NCBI GenBank assembly: GCA_965263225.1
Contig: CBDHHG010000001.1
Span: forward strand, 930,001 to 994,000
Direction: 5' to 3'
Length of the DNA: 64,000 nt
DNA from: DT-111 sp965263225
GTDB taxonomy: Bacteria; Bacteroidota; Bacteroidia; Chitinophagales; Saprospiraceae
Shown: positions 27,668-35,509 of the stretch, one piece after another
How the letters are laid out: each line of letters starts with the position of its first letter
How positions within the stretch are numbered: the first letter of the stretch is position 1
Position numbers and translations under genes: made by a program
The notes under the pieces: model-generated
What the model was told of the DNA's origin: nothing
Database searches by the model: none
The model's input: the letters and a program-made list of their open reading frames with translations, nothing else

Positions 27668-27710
27668 CAAAATAAAAACGTGCAAAGCCAGGGAACTGAC
27701 TTTGCACGTC
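27668..27710 (-). terminator. Intrinsic terminator of the S41 protease gene
   Basis: Perfect 10-bp stem ACGTGCAAAG (27678-27687) / CTTTGCACGT (27700-27709), 12-nt loop. On the minus strand it is followed by a T-rich stretch (complement of 27668-27677). It lies 37 nt past the S41 stop codon. Confidence 0.85.
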
Positions 27711-27746
27711 TGGAGCATTTTCTCCATTAATGGTAAAAGAGAATAC

Positions 27747-29384
27747 TTACTTGGTGTTCGCCAATAGATTGTTGTATTTGTCCAAGTCACCAAATAAAGC
27801 TATAGCTTCCTTGATCTCTTTATCATTGCGCAGTCCCATCTTAATCTTACCAATCTGATAATAGTAACGACTAGCAATTTCTTTTTCGATCAGGTCGATG
27901 ATGTCATCCTTGTATTTCTTAAGCTCTCCCTCTTTAGCTGTTTGTACTTTTTTCTCCAACAATTCGATCTCACTAGTTAGCGCAAAGCCCTCCTTACTAC
28001 TCTCCTTTTTTAGTTTTTTCAAAAGTTTCTCACTCTCAGAATCATAAGCAAAGCTTTGGTCATTCAGAAAAGTCAAGAAATCGTCGTAGTCCTCAAAGTG
28101 ATAGTCAGTGATCGCAGCAATAGAATCATTCTTTAAACAGAAATTTGTGACGTAATCAAAAAGAACGTTTTGTCGTATCAAACTCTTAATGATGCTTGAC
28201 TCTCCATGCGGATCTACATCCATATCCGGAGCAATGCCGCCGCCATCCAATACTACACGTCCATTTCTAGTGGTAAATTTGGCACGTTTAGCATCTGGGA
28301 TATCAACGGGCTCTCCTTCTTCATATTCTACACTTTGGATACAACGTTGACTAGGAATGTAGTACTTCGCTGTAGTCATTTTAACTTTAGAGTTATAACC
28401 AATATCTCTTGTGTTCTGGACTAGTCCTTTACCGTAGGAACGTTGCCCCAACAAGACTGCTCGGTCATAGTCTTGTAGTACGCCACTTACAATCTCGGAG
28501 GCTGAGGCTGAGTTCTTGTCGATCAAGATCACCACAGGTATTTCCTCATCCATGGAGGGATTTAGGGTTTTGAAACTGCGATCCCAATCTTTTACTTTCC
28601 CTTTTGTAGTTACAACGATCTGACCCTTAGGGATAAAGATATTGCAGATGTTGACTGCCTCATTCAGCAAACCACCACCATTACCTCGCAAATCAAAGAT
28701 TAAACCTTTCATATCAGGTGTGGCATCCTTCAAGGTCTTGAAAGCATTCGCCACATTTCGACCAGCATCACGCGTAAAGGTCGACAAAGCAACGTATCCT
28801 ACTTTATCGCTGACCATTCCGCTGTAGGGTACATTGGGAACGTTCACTTCTTCTCGGATCAACTTAACTTTTCGATCACTTTTCTCTCCAGGTCGCCGAA
28901 TCGTTAATTCTACTTCCGTGCCCGGGAATCCGCGCATAATATTATTGACGTCTTCGGGCTTTTTGCCTTTGGCACTTTGCCCGTCCACAGCAATGATTTG
29001 GTCACCGGGACGTAAGCCAGCCTTATCTGCTGAATTGTCTTTATATAGTTCGGTAATCGTTACATAGTCACCCATTTTCTTGCTCATAGCACCAATTCCA
29101 CTATACTTACCCTCCGTCATAAAGCGGTATCCCTCAATATCCGATTCAGAAATATAGTTGGTGTAAGGATCTAAGGATTCCATCATAGCATCAATCCCCG
29201 TACGCATCAACTTCCCAGGATCCAAATCATCTACGTAATAGGTATTTACCTCTCGGTAAAGATTTGTGAAGATCTCGATGTTCTTAAGGATTTCGAAATA
29301 CTTGCCTGAATTAGGAGATTGGGTAGCTGCTATTCCAAAAACAAAGATGACCAGGATGGCCGAGAATTTAAGTATACGCTTCAT
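27747..29384 (-). CDS. S41 family C-terminal processing peptidase (CtpA/Tsp-like)
   Basis: 545 residues. N-terminal signal or anchor (MKRILKFSAILVIFVFGIA), a helical lead with YYVDDLDPGKLMRTGIDAMM and SLDPYTNYI, then a PDZ domain (about 85-175, GLRPGDQIIAVDGQ). The peptidase core has LIFDLRGNGGGLLNEAV, NSASASEIVSGVLQDYDRAV (catalytic Ser region) and SYGKGLVQ (catalytic Lys). A long helical C-terminal extension of about 150 residues is typical of the Bacteroidota form. These proteases act in the periplasm on protein C termini, for example in envelope quality control. The gene is monocistronic judging from the terminators on both sides. Confidence 0.95.
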   Translation of the reverse strand: MKRILKFSAILVIFVFGIAATQSPNSGKYFEILKNIEIFTNLYREVNTYYVDDLDPGKLMRTGIDAMMESLDPYTNYISESDIEGYRFMTEGKYSGIGAMSKKMGDYVTITELYKDNSADKAGLRPGDQIIAVDGQSAKGKKPEDVNNIMRGFPGTEVELTIRRPGEKSDRKVKLIREEVNVPNVPYSGMVSDKVGYVALSTFTRDAGRNVANAFKTLKDATPDMKGLIFDLRGNGGGLLNEAVNICNIFIPKGQIVVTTKGKVKDWDRSFKTLNPSMDEEIPVVILIDKNSASASEIVSGVLQDYDRAVLLGQRSYGKGLVQNTRDIGYNSKVKMTTAKYYIPSQRCIQSVEYEEGEPVDIPDAKRAKFTTRNGRVVLDGGGIAPDMDVDPHGESSIIKSLIRQNVLFDYVTNFCLKNDSIAAITDYHFEDYDDFLTFLNDQSFAYDSESEKLLKKLKKESSKEGFALTSEIELLEKKVQTAKEGELKKYKDDIIDLIEKEIASRYYYQIGKIKMGLRNDKEIKEAIALFGDLDKYNNLLANTK

Positions 29385-29502
29385 ATTGCCGGGGTATTTA
29401 TCGATCCGGGTTTATTAGAGATAATATAGATTATTATGGGTAAGGATTCACTGCAGACAATGCATAGGAACAACTTACCCAATTACATAACTTTTAAATA
29501 TA

Positions 29503-29540
29503 AAAAAAGGGTCTATTTTTGATAAAATCAACCCTTTTTT
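29503..29540 (-). terminator. Intrinsic terminator downstream of the alpha/beta hydrolase gene
   Basis: AAAAAAGGGT (29503-29512) pairs with ACCCTTTTTT (29531-29540), with further A/T pairing inside the loop. It lies in the 302-nt gap between the hydrolase stop (29687) and the S41 start (29384). The rest of that gap shows no other feature. Confidence 0.75.
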
Positions 29541-29686
29541 AACAAGAGCATAACATTTATTCACTAAATGCCGACCTTTTTTAGAGAAAATACTAGCAAG
29601 GAGCTCAATGAAGGGCTTTCTCTTGGAGAAAAGCACAGCCTATGGCTTACTTTATAAAAGCGGGTATCCTCGCTCAATCAAAAAAG

Positions 29687-30454
29687 CTAGTTCTCCAAAA
29701 ACTGACGCACTATCTTTAACAGTTCTTTAGGTTTTTCCGCGTGCACCCAATGGCCTGCTCCTTCAACGGTTTGAACCTGAGAGGATGGGAAAAAGTTGGT
29801 AATTTCTGTCTGATCGACCGAGGTAATGTAGTCTGAGCTTCCCCCCTTAATAAAGAGTGTATCGCCTTCAAACTGCCCATCCGTTTCTAGTCCCACTAAT
29901 ATTTTTGGATAATCTCTTGCAATTACGGGTAAGTTCATTTTCCAACGAAACCCACCACTTTCTTTATCTCGGCTTAAATTTTTAAGCAGGAATTGTCTAA
30001 TCCCGAGATCCGTCACCAATTGCCCTAATTTTTGATCCGCTTCGGTCCGACTCTGAACTTGTCCCAATTCGAGAGATTGGAGCGCTTCAAAGATCAGTTG
30101 ATGACCGCCTGCATAAGCTTTGGGAGCAATGTCTACTACCACGAGTTTATCAGTCATCTCTGGATACTCCAACGCAAATTGCATAACGGTTTTACCTCCC
30201 ATGGAATGCCCTAGTAAGTGAGCTTCATGGATCCAATTCTCCTCCATGAACTCCTTTAAGTCATTGGCCATACTAGGGTAGTCAATTTCATCTACATGCG
30301 GAGATCGACCATGGTTTCGCTGATCTACTATAAAAACCATAAAGGTATCGCTCAACTGCTTGGCAGCAGTTTGCCAATTATCTAGCATGCCAAAAAGACC
30401 GTGTAGAATGATGAGGGGAGGGCCTTGTCCAAAGGTTTTAAAATTTAATTTCAT
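29687..30454 (-). CDS. Alpha/beta hydrolase (YbfF-like esterase)
   Basis: 255 residues from the ATG at 30454; a TTG six bases upstream is possible but weaker. Features are the oxyanion block LIILHGLFGMLDNW, VDQRNHGRSPH, the nucleophile elbow LLGHSMGGKTVMQF with Ser, an acid in the SSDYITSVDQ region and the catalytic His in VEGAGHWVHAEKP. The arrangement and length match the YbfF esterase group. It probably hydrolyses small acyl esters; the physiological substrate is unknown. No operon partner: the flavin reductase gene ends 76 nt upstream. Confidence 0.9.
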   Translation of the reverse strand: MKLNFKTFGQGPPLIILHGLFGMLDNWQTAAKQLSDTFMVFIVDQRNHGRSPHVDEIDYPSMANDLKEFMEENWIHEAHLLGHSMGGKTVMQFALEYPEMTDKLVVVDIAPKAYAGGHQLIFEALQSLELGQVQSRTEADQKLGQLVTDLGIRQFLLKNLSRDKESGGFRWKMNLPVIARDYPKILVGLETDGQFEGDTLFIKGGSSDYITSVDQTEITNFFPSSQVQTVEGAGHWVHAEKPKELLKIVRQFLEN

Positions 30455-30530
30455 GCCCAATGATAATAGATAATCGTGATTGAGACAAACTTCAACAGAA
30501 GCCTGAGAAGCAGGGTCAAGTAAACAGGTT

Positions 30531-31439
30531 TTAAGAACCTACTTTTGCCTCCTGTGTGATTAGTTCTGCCAACCAAACGATTTTGGCAGCCAGCGGAAGT
30601 TGTTCCTTAATTAACTCACGCTGCGCATATTCATGCAGGGTATTTATCACCTCTGGTTTCCTTAATAAGGTTTGAATGTAGGGATCAGCCCGCAATTCCT
30701 CTACCTCAGCCGCTGAGGGAGGGCTGGTCAAACTCGCCAACTGGCCTAGATTATTGCCAGTTAAAATTCTACTGTCTTTGGCACTAGATGGCAATTGGTC
30801 GTAACCAATACCCAATTCATTTACGGCTTGATAAATGGTATGGATCGCTTCCCCACTAGCTCGAACATAATAAGCTCTTCCCATTCTGCCCACCAAATCT
30901 ATCTTGTGAGGATTGATTCTCCCGTTGTCATCCAAGATGTTTTCATCCAGATGAATATGCACTACTTCACAAATGATTAAATGACCTGCCCCTCCATGGT
31001 CCCCTAAGGTTATGATCTCTTTAAGCTTACATTCTAATTGTACTGGCGATTCCTTCACTCGGCATGGACTTACACGAAGGCTATCTATTGGAGTCAGTCC
31101 CGATTTCTGGAACTCATCTACCGAACTAGGATATTGAATACTGGTAATGGCCATTTGTCGTACGATTGAGTAACTAACCACATTTATGACCAGCTCTCCG
31201 GTATCTTTGATATTTTGCAATGTATCTTTGGTCGTATTATCACTCACTCTTCTATTAGAGGAGAAAACCAAAGTCGGTGGGTTCGAGCTGAAAACATTGA
31301 AAAAACTATAGGGAGCTAGATTCTGTTCTCCTTTTTCATTCAGTGTACTCACAAAAGCGATGGGACGAGGGGCTATCGCTCCAACTAAATACTGATGCAG
31401 GTCTCGCACCGCCGTTGTTTTCGGATCAATACTAATCAT
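30531..31439 (-). CDS. Flavin reductase-like FMN-binding protein
   Basis: 302 residues. The first about 200 residues form the flavin-reductase-like split barrel: YLVGAIAPRPIAFVSTLNE, NLAPYSFFNVFSSNPPTLVF, DTLQNIKDTGELVINVVS and HLIICEVVHIHLDENIL. These are the FMN-binding strands of the family. The C-terminal 90 residues are helical and variable. Such proteins bind FMN and may reduce flavin with NAD(P)H or act as a flavin-dependent oxidoreductase component; there is no oxygenase gene beside it. It is divergent from the thioredoxin-like gene at 31545. Confidence 0.88.
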   Translation of the reverse strand: MISIDPKTTAVRDLHQYLVGAIAPRPIAFVSTLNEKGEQNLAPYSFFNVFSSNPPTLVFSSNRRVSDNTTKDTLQNIKDTGELVINVVSYSIVRQMAITSIQYPSSVDEFQKSGLTPIDSLRVSPCRVKESPVQLECKLKEIITLGDHGGAGHLIICEVVHIHLDENILDDNGRINPHKIDLVGRMGRAYYVRASGEAIHTIYQAVNELGIGYDQLPSSAKDSRILTGNNLGQLASLTSPPSAAEVEELRADPYIQTLLRKPEVINTLHEYAQRELIKEQLPLAAKIVWLAELITQEAKVGS

Positions 31440-31544
31440 TGCACATCATTTGTCGTAAAGATAATATATAGCTGGTTTATGTCTGGCATGAGGCAACTTT
31501 ACTTAGCACCTACATTGTTGGCTTATTAAAAAACAGGAGTTCAG

Positions 31545-32090
31545 ATGAAAAAAGTGTTCAATATTATTATAAATGTTCTACTGATAGGGGTGGTTGCATT
31601 TTGGATCGGTAAATATTTTTACATGATGCCAAAGCATTCAAGTGGTGAGGAAATCCCGAACTTTAGTGCTGTCACTTTAGAAGGAAAAGATTTCCAACTT
31701 AGTGACTTGCGGGGTCAAATGGTGCTCCTCGATTTTTGGGGGAGTTGGTGCGGTCCGTGCTTACAAGAAAATCCAAATCTTCTTCAGCTTTATGGCAACT
31801 ATCGGGGTAGAAATTACATCGGGCTTAAGGGGTTTGAGATCGTGAGTGTTGGTATAGAACAGGACCCCGAACGATGGGAAAACGTAATCAATCGCCAGGC
31901 CATTAATTGGCCTTATCATATCCTAGACCAAGCCACTAGCCTCCGGTTTTTTGACTCTCCGATTGCCAAACAATTCGGTGTGAAGGAAGTGCCTACCAAA
32001 TATCTTATCAATGAGCATGGAAAAATTATCAAGGTCAATCCAAGTATAGCTGAAGTGGAAAAAATACTGAAGGGACGTCTTCGCAATTAG
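31545..32090 (+). CDS. TlpA-family membrane-anchored thioredoxin-like protein
   Basis: 181 residues. An N-terminal helix (about 6-30) anchors or exports the protein. The thioredoxin-like domain has IPNFSAVTLEGKDFQLSDL, LLDFWGSWCGPCLQENP with an intact CxxC, and cis-Pro in FGVKEVPTKYLINEHGKI. It is therefore an active-looking periplasmic disulfide oxidoreductase of the TlpA/ResA type, with reducing or resolving function likely. An AGGAG-like sequence stands about 8 nt before the start, which is uncommon in this window. Confidence 0.9.
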   Translation: MKKVFNIIINVLLIGVVAFWIGKYFYMMPKHSSGEEIPNFSAVTLEGKDFQLSDLRGQMVLLDFWGSWCGPCLQENPNLLQLYGNYRGRNYIGLKGFEIVSVGIEQDPERWENVINRQAINWPYHILDQATSLRFFDSPIAKQFGVKEVPTKYLINEHGKIIKVNPSIAEVEKILKGRLRN

Positions 32091-32205
32091 ATCAAGGGCC
32101 TGCCAGCACTTAATTTTAGAGCTTTTTTACTCCTGCCAAAATGGCCGAAAACAGCTGTGGCAAAAAAATTGATATAAGATTGTCGTGAAAAAACGTTTTT
32201 GGCAC

Positions 32206-32808
32206 ATGAAGAAGAAAAATCAAAAAAAATCAAAAAAAGATAATCCAGTGGAAGAAGCCAAGGATAAAACGGCTGAGACCCAAGCTGCCCCAAATGCTGA
32301 AGAGTCTATTAACGGCCAAACTAGCGAAGAGTCTACCGAAAAAAGCGGCGGTCCAGAAGAGGAAGTCATACAATTGGAAAAGCAAAATGCCGAGTTAAAA
32401 GATAAATACCTCCGCCTCTACGCAGAGTTTGACAACTTCAAGCGACGAACGGTAAAGGAAAAGCTAGAGTTAATGCGCACTGCCGCACAAGACACAATGA
32501 CAGCCCTTCTGCCAGTTTTGGACGATTTTGACAGGGCGAAGAAGAATGCTGAAGATGATAGTACGACGGAAGTATTCACAGAGGGTATTCAACTGGTTTA
32601 CCAAAAATTATACAGCGTACTTACCCAAAAGGGCTTAGAGCCCATGGAAAGTACTGGCGAAGTGTTTGATCCAGAACTGCACGAAGCACTTACTGAAATC
32701 CCTGCACCTAGTGAGGACATGAAGGGAAAAATTATTGATACCATAGAAAAGGGCTACAAGCTCGGTGATAAGATTATCCGCCATGCTAAGGTGGTGACCG
32801 GAAAATAA
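32206..32808 (+). CDS. grpE: Nucleotide exchange factor GrpE
   Basis: 200 residues from the ATG at 32206; a GTG at 32185 could add seven residues. A lysine-rich then acidic low-complexity N terminus (about 1-55) leads into a long coiled coil (EEVIQLEKQNAELKDKYL, AEFDNFKRRTVKEKLELMR). The C-terminal beta domain carries the signature STGEVFDPELHEALTEIPA. GrpE releases ADP from DnaK. It is 15 nt upstream of dnaJ and clearly in one operon; dnaK is not in the window. I found no CIRCE-type inverted repeat upstream, so HrcA control is not indicated. Confidence 0.95.
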   Translation: MKKKNQKKSKKDNPVEEAKDKTAETQAAPNAEESINGQTSEESTEKSGGPEEEVIQLEKQNAELKDKYLRLYAEFDNFKRRTVKEKLELMRTAAQDTMTALLPVLDDFDRAKKNAEDDSTTEVFTEGIQLVYQKLYSVLTQKGLEPMESTGEVFDPELHEALTEIPAPSEDMKGKIIDTIEKGYKLGDKIIRHAKVVTGK

Positions 32809-32823
32809 TATTAACCAAAAAAG

Positions 32824-33978
32824 ATGGCAAAGAGAGATTATTACGAGGTACTTGGGGTTTCGAAAAGTGCGGATCAATCAGAAATAAAGAAAGCTTATCG
32901 AAAACTAGCGATTAAGTTTCACCCGGATAAGAACCCAGACAACAAAGAGGCAGAAGAAAAATTTAAGGAGGCTGCGGAAGCTTACGAAGTTTTGAGTGAT
33001 TCGGATAAAAAGTCAAGGTATGATCGCTATGGCCATGCTGGCGTAGACCCCAATACAGGCGGGTTTAGTGGTAGTGGAATGACCATGGAAGATATCTTCC
33101 AGCAATTCGGAGATATCTTCGGTGACATGGGTGGCTTCTTTGGTGGAAGTGCAGGGGGAAGAGGAAGAACTTCTCGCCCTAGAGGAGAGAAAGGATCTAA
33201 CCTTCGTGTAAAAATCGGCTTAACACTAGAAGAGGTTGCCAAAGGAGTAACGAAGAAAATAAAGGTCAAGAAGCAGATTGTCTGTGATGTATGTAATGGA
33301 TCTGGTGCTAAAGATAGCAGTGCAGTCCAGACTTGCCAAACTTGTCGAGGAGCCGGATACGTTCGGCAAGTTAAAAGTACTTTCCTGGGACAAATGCAGA
33401 CCACAGTGGTATGTCCCACCTGTCATGGTACTGGGCAAGTGATCAAGGATCATTGCGTCAAGTGTAAAGGGGAAGGGCGAGTCTATTCTGAAGAAACGAT
33501 AGAGATTGAAATACCCGCCGGTGTGGAAGAAGGCATGCAACTATCTTTAAGAGGTAGTGGTAACGCTGGGAGAAGAGGTGGGCCAGCCGGGGATCTACTG
33601 ATCAGTATTGAAGAAAAACCGCACGACTCATTGCAAAGAGATGGCATGAACTTGATTCATGAGTTATATCTCAACTTTGCAGATGCTGCTTTGGGTACCT
33701 CTGTAGAAGTACCAACTATTGATGGGCGGGTAAAGATTAAGATTCCTTCAGGTACCCAACCCGGAAAAATCTTTCGCCTGAAAGGTAAGGGGCTTCCATC
33801 TGTACAAAGTTATGGCAAGGGGGATCAATTGATCCATGTAAATGTGTGGACGCCCAAGAAGTTATCGGATTCGGACCGCGCCTTATTAGAAAAGATGCGT
33901 AATCTCCCGAACTTCAAACCTCAACCTGGTAAAGCAGAGAAAGGCTTTTTCGAAAAAATGAAGGATTATTTCAAATAG
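32824..33978 (+). CDS. dnaJ: Molecular chaperone DnaJ
   Basis: 384 residues with full type I architecture. J domain 1-70 with HPD at 33-35; a Gly/Phe-rich segment (about 75-125); four zinc-finger repeats CDVCNGSG, CQTCRGAG, CPTCHGTG and CVKCKGEG (about 155-225); then two substrate-binding beta domains ending in VNVWTPKKLSD. DnaJ delivers unfolded proteins to DnaK and stimulates its ATPase. Translated with grpE 15 nt upstream and followed by a strong terminator. Confidence 0.97.
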   Translation: MAKRDYYEVLGVSKSADQSEIKKAYRKLAIKFHPDKNPDNKEAEEKFKEAAEAYEVLSDSDKKSRYDRYGHAGVDPNTGGFSGSGMTMEDIFQQFGDIFGDMGGFFGGSAGGRGRTSRPRGEKGSNLRVKIGLTLEEVAKGVTKKIKVKKQIVCDVCNGSGAKDSSAVQTCQTCRGAGYVRQVKSTFLGQMQTTVVCPTCHGTGQVIKDHCVKCKGEGRVYSEETIEIEIPAGVEEGMQLSLRGSGNAGRRGGPAGDLLISIEEKPHDSLQRDGMNLIHELYLNFADAALGTSVEVPTIDGRVKIKIPSGTQPGKIFRLKGKGLPSVQSYGKGDQLIHVNVWTPKKLSDSDRALLEKMRNLPNFKPQPGKAEKGFFEKMKDYFK

Positions 33979-34008
33979 GGGTTTTGCTAGTCGCTGAGCC
34001 AAAAAAGC

Positions 34009-34048
34009 ATTAGCCGCCGCAGAAAAGTTCTACGGCGGCTAATTTTTT
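34009..34048 (+). terminator. Intrinsic terminator of grpE-dnaJ
   Basis: ATTAGCCGCCG (34009-34019) pairs with CGGCGGCTAAT (34033-34043). The stem continues through AGAA/TTCT after one mismatch, and TTTTTT follows at once. Thirty nucleotides past the dnaJ stop. Confidence 0.92.
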
Positions 34049-34074
34049 GTCTGTAACTTCGTTAGTTAGTAAAT

Positions 34075-34578
34075 ATGAGCCTCATGCCAACATCCAATCG
34101 ATTTTTATCGGCCTGCTATTCTTTCGGACTCCTGCTCCTTTTGTCCGCTTGCGGTCCCAATTATCAATTCTCTGAATCTATCGATATTCCCGCCGAAAGC
34201 TGGACTTACGATCATGTGATTGACTTTAATTTTCAAATTGAAGATACCCTGCAGATATACAACCTTATTTTGGATGTGACGCATCATCAAGATTTCGCCT
34301 ATCAAAACTTATATACGAGAATCGGAACCTACTTTCCTTCAGGTCAAGACCTGACGAAGGTACTCTCTTTGGAATTGGCTAACAAGGCTGGAAGTTGGCA
34401 AGGGAAATGTAGTGGAAAATACTGCACAGTCCAAATCCCCATTCAGGAAGGGGCCTATTTCAATGCTGTGGGAGATTATAAGATCCGTTTAGAACAGTTC
34501 ATGCGTAAAGATCCCATTCCAGGCATCAAGAACATCAGTTTCCACATCGAAAAAACAGAAAATAGACGAGAAAATTGA
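34075..34578 (+). CDS. gldH: Gliding motility lipoprotein GldH
   Basis: 167 residues. A signal peptide ends in the lipobox LLLLSAC, so the mature protein begins at the cysteine of ACGPNYQF. The body has the GldH pattern: IPAESWTYDHVIDFNFQIED, YNLILDVTHHQDFAYQNLY, GQDLTKVLSLELANKAGSWQ and RLEQFMRKDPIPGIKNISF. GldH is one of the accessory lipoproteins needed for gliding in Bacteroidota and is linked to the T9SS/gliding machinery. The other gld genes are not adjacent here, which is normal for gldH. The start could also be the ATG three codons on. Confidence 0.85.
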   Translation: MSLMPTSNRFLSACYSFGLLLLLSACGPNYQFSESIDIPAESWTYDHVIDFNFQIEDTLQIYNLILDVTHHQDFAYQNLYTRIGTYFPSGQDLTKVLSLELANKAGSWQGKCSGKYCTVQIPIQEGAYFNAVGDYKIRLEQFMRKDPIPGIKNISFHIEKTENRREN

Positions 34579-34581
34579 TCA

Positions 34582-34614
34582 GCTATTGCAGCCAACATAC
34601 TTAGCTGCAACAGC
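34582..34614. terminator. Hairpin between gldH and the GLPGLI gene
   Basis: GCTATTGCAGC (34582-34592) pairs with GCTGCAACAGC (34604-34614), 10 of 11 bp, 11-nt loop, between convergent genes. There is no clear T-tract, so it may work as a weak or factor-dependent terminator. Confidence 0.5.
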
Positions 34615-34638
34615 CAATCCAACAGTCGGGTAGGATTT

Positions 34639-35382
34639 CTAGTTTTCTTCTGTACGGATGATCATGCGTACACCACCGCCACCTTGGGCATTCATTTCAC
34701 GCATTCTCTCTTCTTGCAATTTCTGATATTTCTTTCTAGTAATTTTCTTTCCCTTGCTGGGTGCCACTAACAGTGCAGCATCTATTTCCTGTAGTTCTAC
34801 TTTATCAGCTGTCATAATCATACGGCCTTCATCCATTACGACCTCAAGAATAAGACCTGGCAATTGCCCAAAGGTAGAAGGGCCGGAAGAAATGGGAAGC
34901 GTTGCTGTAAACCAAGCCTCGGTCTTACTATTTTCGCTGTCTAAAACCGCTTTCATACATTGATATCCAGCAATCTCTTTACTCTCCCCAGTCATTTTCC
35001 ACTTCAATGAAGAAGCCCCAGAAATCAGGTACTGCTTACCCATCATGTCTCTTTCCTCTATCTGATCCCCGCTCGCTAAATCGGTAAAGATGGTACTCTT
35101 TGGGCCTTCCATACGAATGACCATCTGGCCACCGTCCTCCGTGGTCTCATTTACTTCTGTTACCTCCTCCTTTATGGAGCGATAAAGCGTCGCCTTATCG
35201 TTAAAAAGCAATTCAAACTTAGATTCTTGAAATTCGGGAAGCATAGCTTTCATTTCTTCATTCCCTTCCCCTAAACCTAAGTGGAGGTTAACTTTCTGTG
35301 TGTAAGAGATCTTACCCGTTTTCTGTTGGGCAAACAAAAACATAGGTGTCAGTAAGAGTACTATTATTAGAATTCTTCTCAT
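34639..35382 (-). CDS. GLPGLI family secreted protein
   Basis: 247 residues from the ATG at 35382 (MRRILIIVLLLTPMFLFAQQ, signal peptide); the open frame extends 72 codons upstream across the regulatory region but that part is not protein-like. The family motif appears as FGQLPGLILEVVMDEG near residue 180. Other family features are KGKISYTQKVN-type early strands, an E-rich variable region, and IAGYQCMKA. GLPGLI proteins are periplasmic or outer-membrane associated and often accompany OMP beta-barrel proteins like the one at 43464-46253; the function is unknown. It is divergent from the two-component system and shares an operator-like module with the barrel gene. Confidence 0.9.
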   Translation of the reverse strand: MRRILIIVLLLTPMFLFAQQKTGKISYTQKVNLHLGLGEGNEEMKAMLPEFQESKFELLFNDKATLYRSIKEEVTEVNETTEDGGQMVIRMEGPKSTIFTDLASGDQIEERDMMGKQYLISGASSLKWKMTGESKEIAGYQCMKAVLDSENSKTEAWFTATLPISSGPSTFGQLPGLILEVVMDEGRMIMTADKVELQEIDAALLVAPSKGKKITRKKYQKLQEERMREMNAQGGGGVRMIIRTEEN

Positions 35383-35400
35383 GATGTGAATTTTTACCTG

Positions 35401-35408
35401 CAAATCTA
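35401..35408 (-). promoter_or_regulatory. Predicted -7 element of the GLPGLI gene
   Basis: TAGATTTG on the minus strand (35408-35401) fits TAnnTTTG; the ATG is 19 nt downstream. There is no TTTG at the expected -33 position; instead a GGTTAAT heptamer sits there, suggesting an activator-dependent promoter. Confidence 0.6.
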
Positions 35409-35429
35409 GTCTTCCGAATACAGTACCAG

Positions 35430-35468
35430 GGTTAATCATCCTTGAATTAAGGTTAATTAAGGTTAATA
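35430..35468. promoter_or_regulatory. Heptamer operator module (GGTTAAT repeats), GLPGLI / two-component intergenic region
   Basis: GGTTAAT at 35430-35436, 35451-35457 and 35461-35467, i.e. with 21- and 10-bp steps, so on one DNA face. The 39 bp 35430-35468 match 46309-46347 upstream of the OMP barrel gene at 30 of 39 positions. Tandem half-sites 10-11 bp apart are how OmpR/PhoP-type regulators bind; such a regulator is encoded at 37035-37727. Confidence 0.65.
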
Positions 35469-35495
35469 GACGTGCAAATATCCTAGTCTTACACC

Positions 35496-35503
35496 TATTT
35501 TTG
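35496..35503 (+). promoter_or_regulatory. Predicted -7 element of the histidine kinase gene
   Basis: TATTTTTG fits TAnnTTTG and ends only seven bases before the ATG at 35510, so the transcript would be nearly or fully leaderless. No TTTG is found at -33; the GGTTAAT copy at 35461-35467 lies 29 nt upstream of the element, compatible with autoregulation. Confidence 0.5.
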
Positions 35504-35509
35504 TACTCA

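Noticed and set aside
32100..32205. Possible CIRCE operator upstream of grpE
   Set aside because: No copy of the TTAGCACTC-type inverted repeat could be found.
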